Shown: positions 63,883 to 64,000 of the stretch, piece by piece
Position numbering within the stretch: the first letter of the stretch is position 1
How the letters are laid out: each line of letters starts with the position of its first letter
The notes under the pieces: model-generated
The model's database searches: none
The model's input: the letters and a program-made list of their open reading frames with translations, nothing else
What the model was told of the DNA's origin: nothing
Made by a program: the position numbers and the translations under genes
Source of the DNA: Aphis gossypii
Taxonomy: Eukaryota > Arthropoda > Insecta > Hemiptera > Aphididae
Length of the DNA: 64,000 nt
Assembly (NCBI RefSeq): GCF_020184175.1
Contig: NC_065530.1
Span: 47,717,260 to 47,781,259, forward strand
Reading direction: 5' to 3'

Positions 63883-64000
63883 CTGCAAAAGTGTAAACAA
63901 AATATAATAGTTTATTATTATAATTATATATAGGTGTATTCACTTATAATTAGTAAATGTTGTTGTTGGTGTAACGAAAAATAAACCACTAAATGAAATC

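Larger units (their letters stand above)
55171..64000. other. Downstream flank of the Beat gene
   Basis: AT-rich intergenic-type DNA. From 55.2 to 60.5 kb I see nothing beyond low-complexity sequence. From 60.54 to 61.25 kb there is an abrupt CpG-rich block, followed by a 210 bp MITE. A minus-strand exon-like segment lies at 63704-63882. No gene can be named here. Confidence 0.5.

Noticed and set aside
1..64000. CRISPR arrays, tRNA, rRNA or prokaryote-type gene clusters
   Set aside because: No regularly spaced repeats, no tRNA-like B-box with matching cloverleaf and no Shine-Dalgarno-led ORFs were seen. The window is ordinary eukaryotic DNA.

Overview
The window looks like one long stretch of an AT-rich insect chromosome, most likely a sap-feeding hemipteran and plausibly an aphid. 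The basis is the roughly 70-75% AT composition with CpG still common in islands, metazoan splice sites with very long introns, dispersed short inverted-repeat elements with TA target sites, and a decayed Jockey-type LINE. The species call is inference; no database search was possible. Nearly all open frames of 60-110 codons here are what chance gives in AT-rich DNA and are not listed as genes.

One protein-coding gene is clear, on the plus strand: a Beaten path (Beat) family cell-surface protein with two immunoglobulin domains. Five exons are joined by consistent reading phases: 9467-9666, 9768-9903, 43797-43930, 54301-54514 and 54922-55001. Together they encode the last 254 residues. Exons 1+2 make the first Ig domain and exons 3+4 the second. 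The last exon encodes a short serine/cysteine stretch and a hydrophobic tail that ends at the stop codon, as in GPI-anchor signals. The exon or exons with the start codon and signal peptide were not found and probably lie upstream of the window or unseen in the first 9.4 kb. A 33.9 kb intron separates the two Ig domains, and a 10.4 kb intron splits the second.

Region by region: 1-9466 is upstream intron or flank with a CpG-rich, 1.3 kb block at 6.06-7.35 kb and a small inverted-repeat element near 1.74-2.0 kb. 9.9-43.8 kb is the giant intron. It holds several CpG-rich islands, a TA-flanked inverted-repeat transposon (31.06-31.91 kb), hAT-like fragments and microsatellites. 43.9-54.3 kb is the next large intron. 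It holds an antisense remnant of Jockey-type reverse transcriptase (about 48.08-48.56 kb) and, beside it, a 1.58 kb inverted-repeat element built on a roughly 547 bp tandem unit. 55-64 kb is downstream flank, with poly(A) signals, a CpG-rich block at 60.5-61.25 kb, a clean 210 bp TA-flanked MITE, and one unexplained minus-strand exon-like segment at 63704-63882.

I saw no tRNA, rRNA, CRISPR array, operon or other prokaryotic-style system. The most interesting points are the Beat gene architecture with a possible intron-retention switch between anchored and tail-less forms, the CpG-rich intronic islands as candidate regulatory DNA, and the mobile elements.
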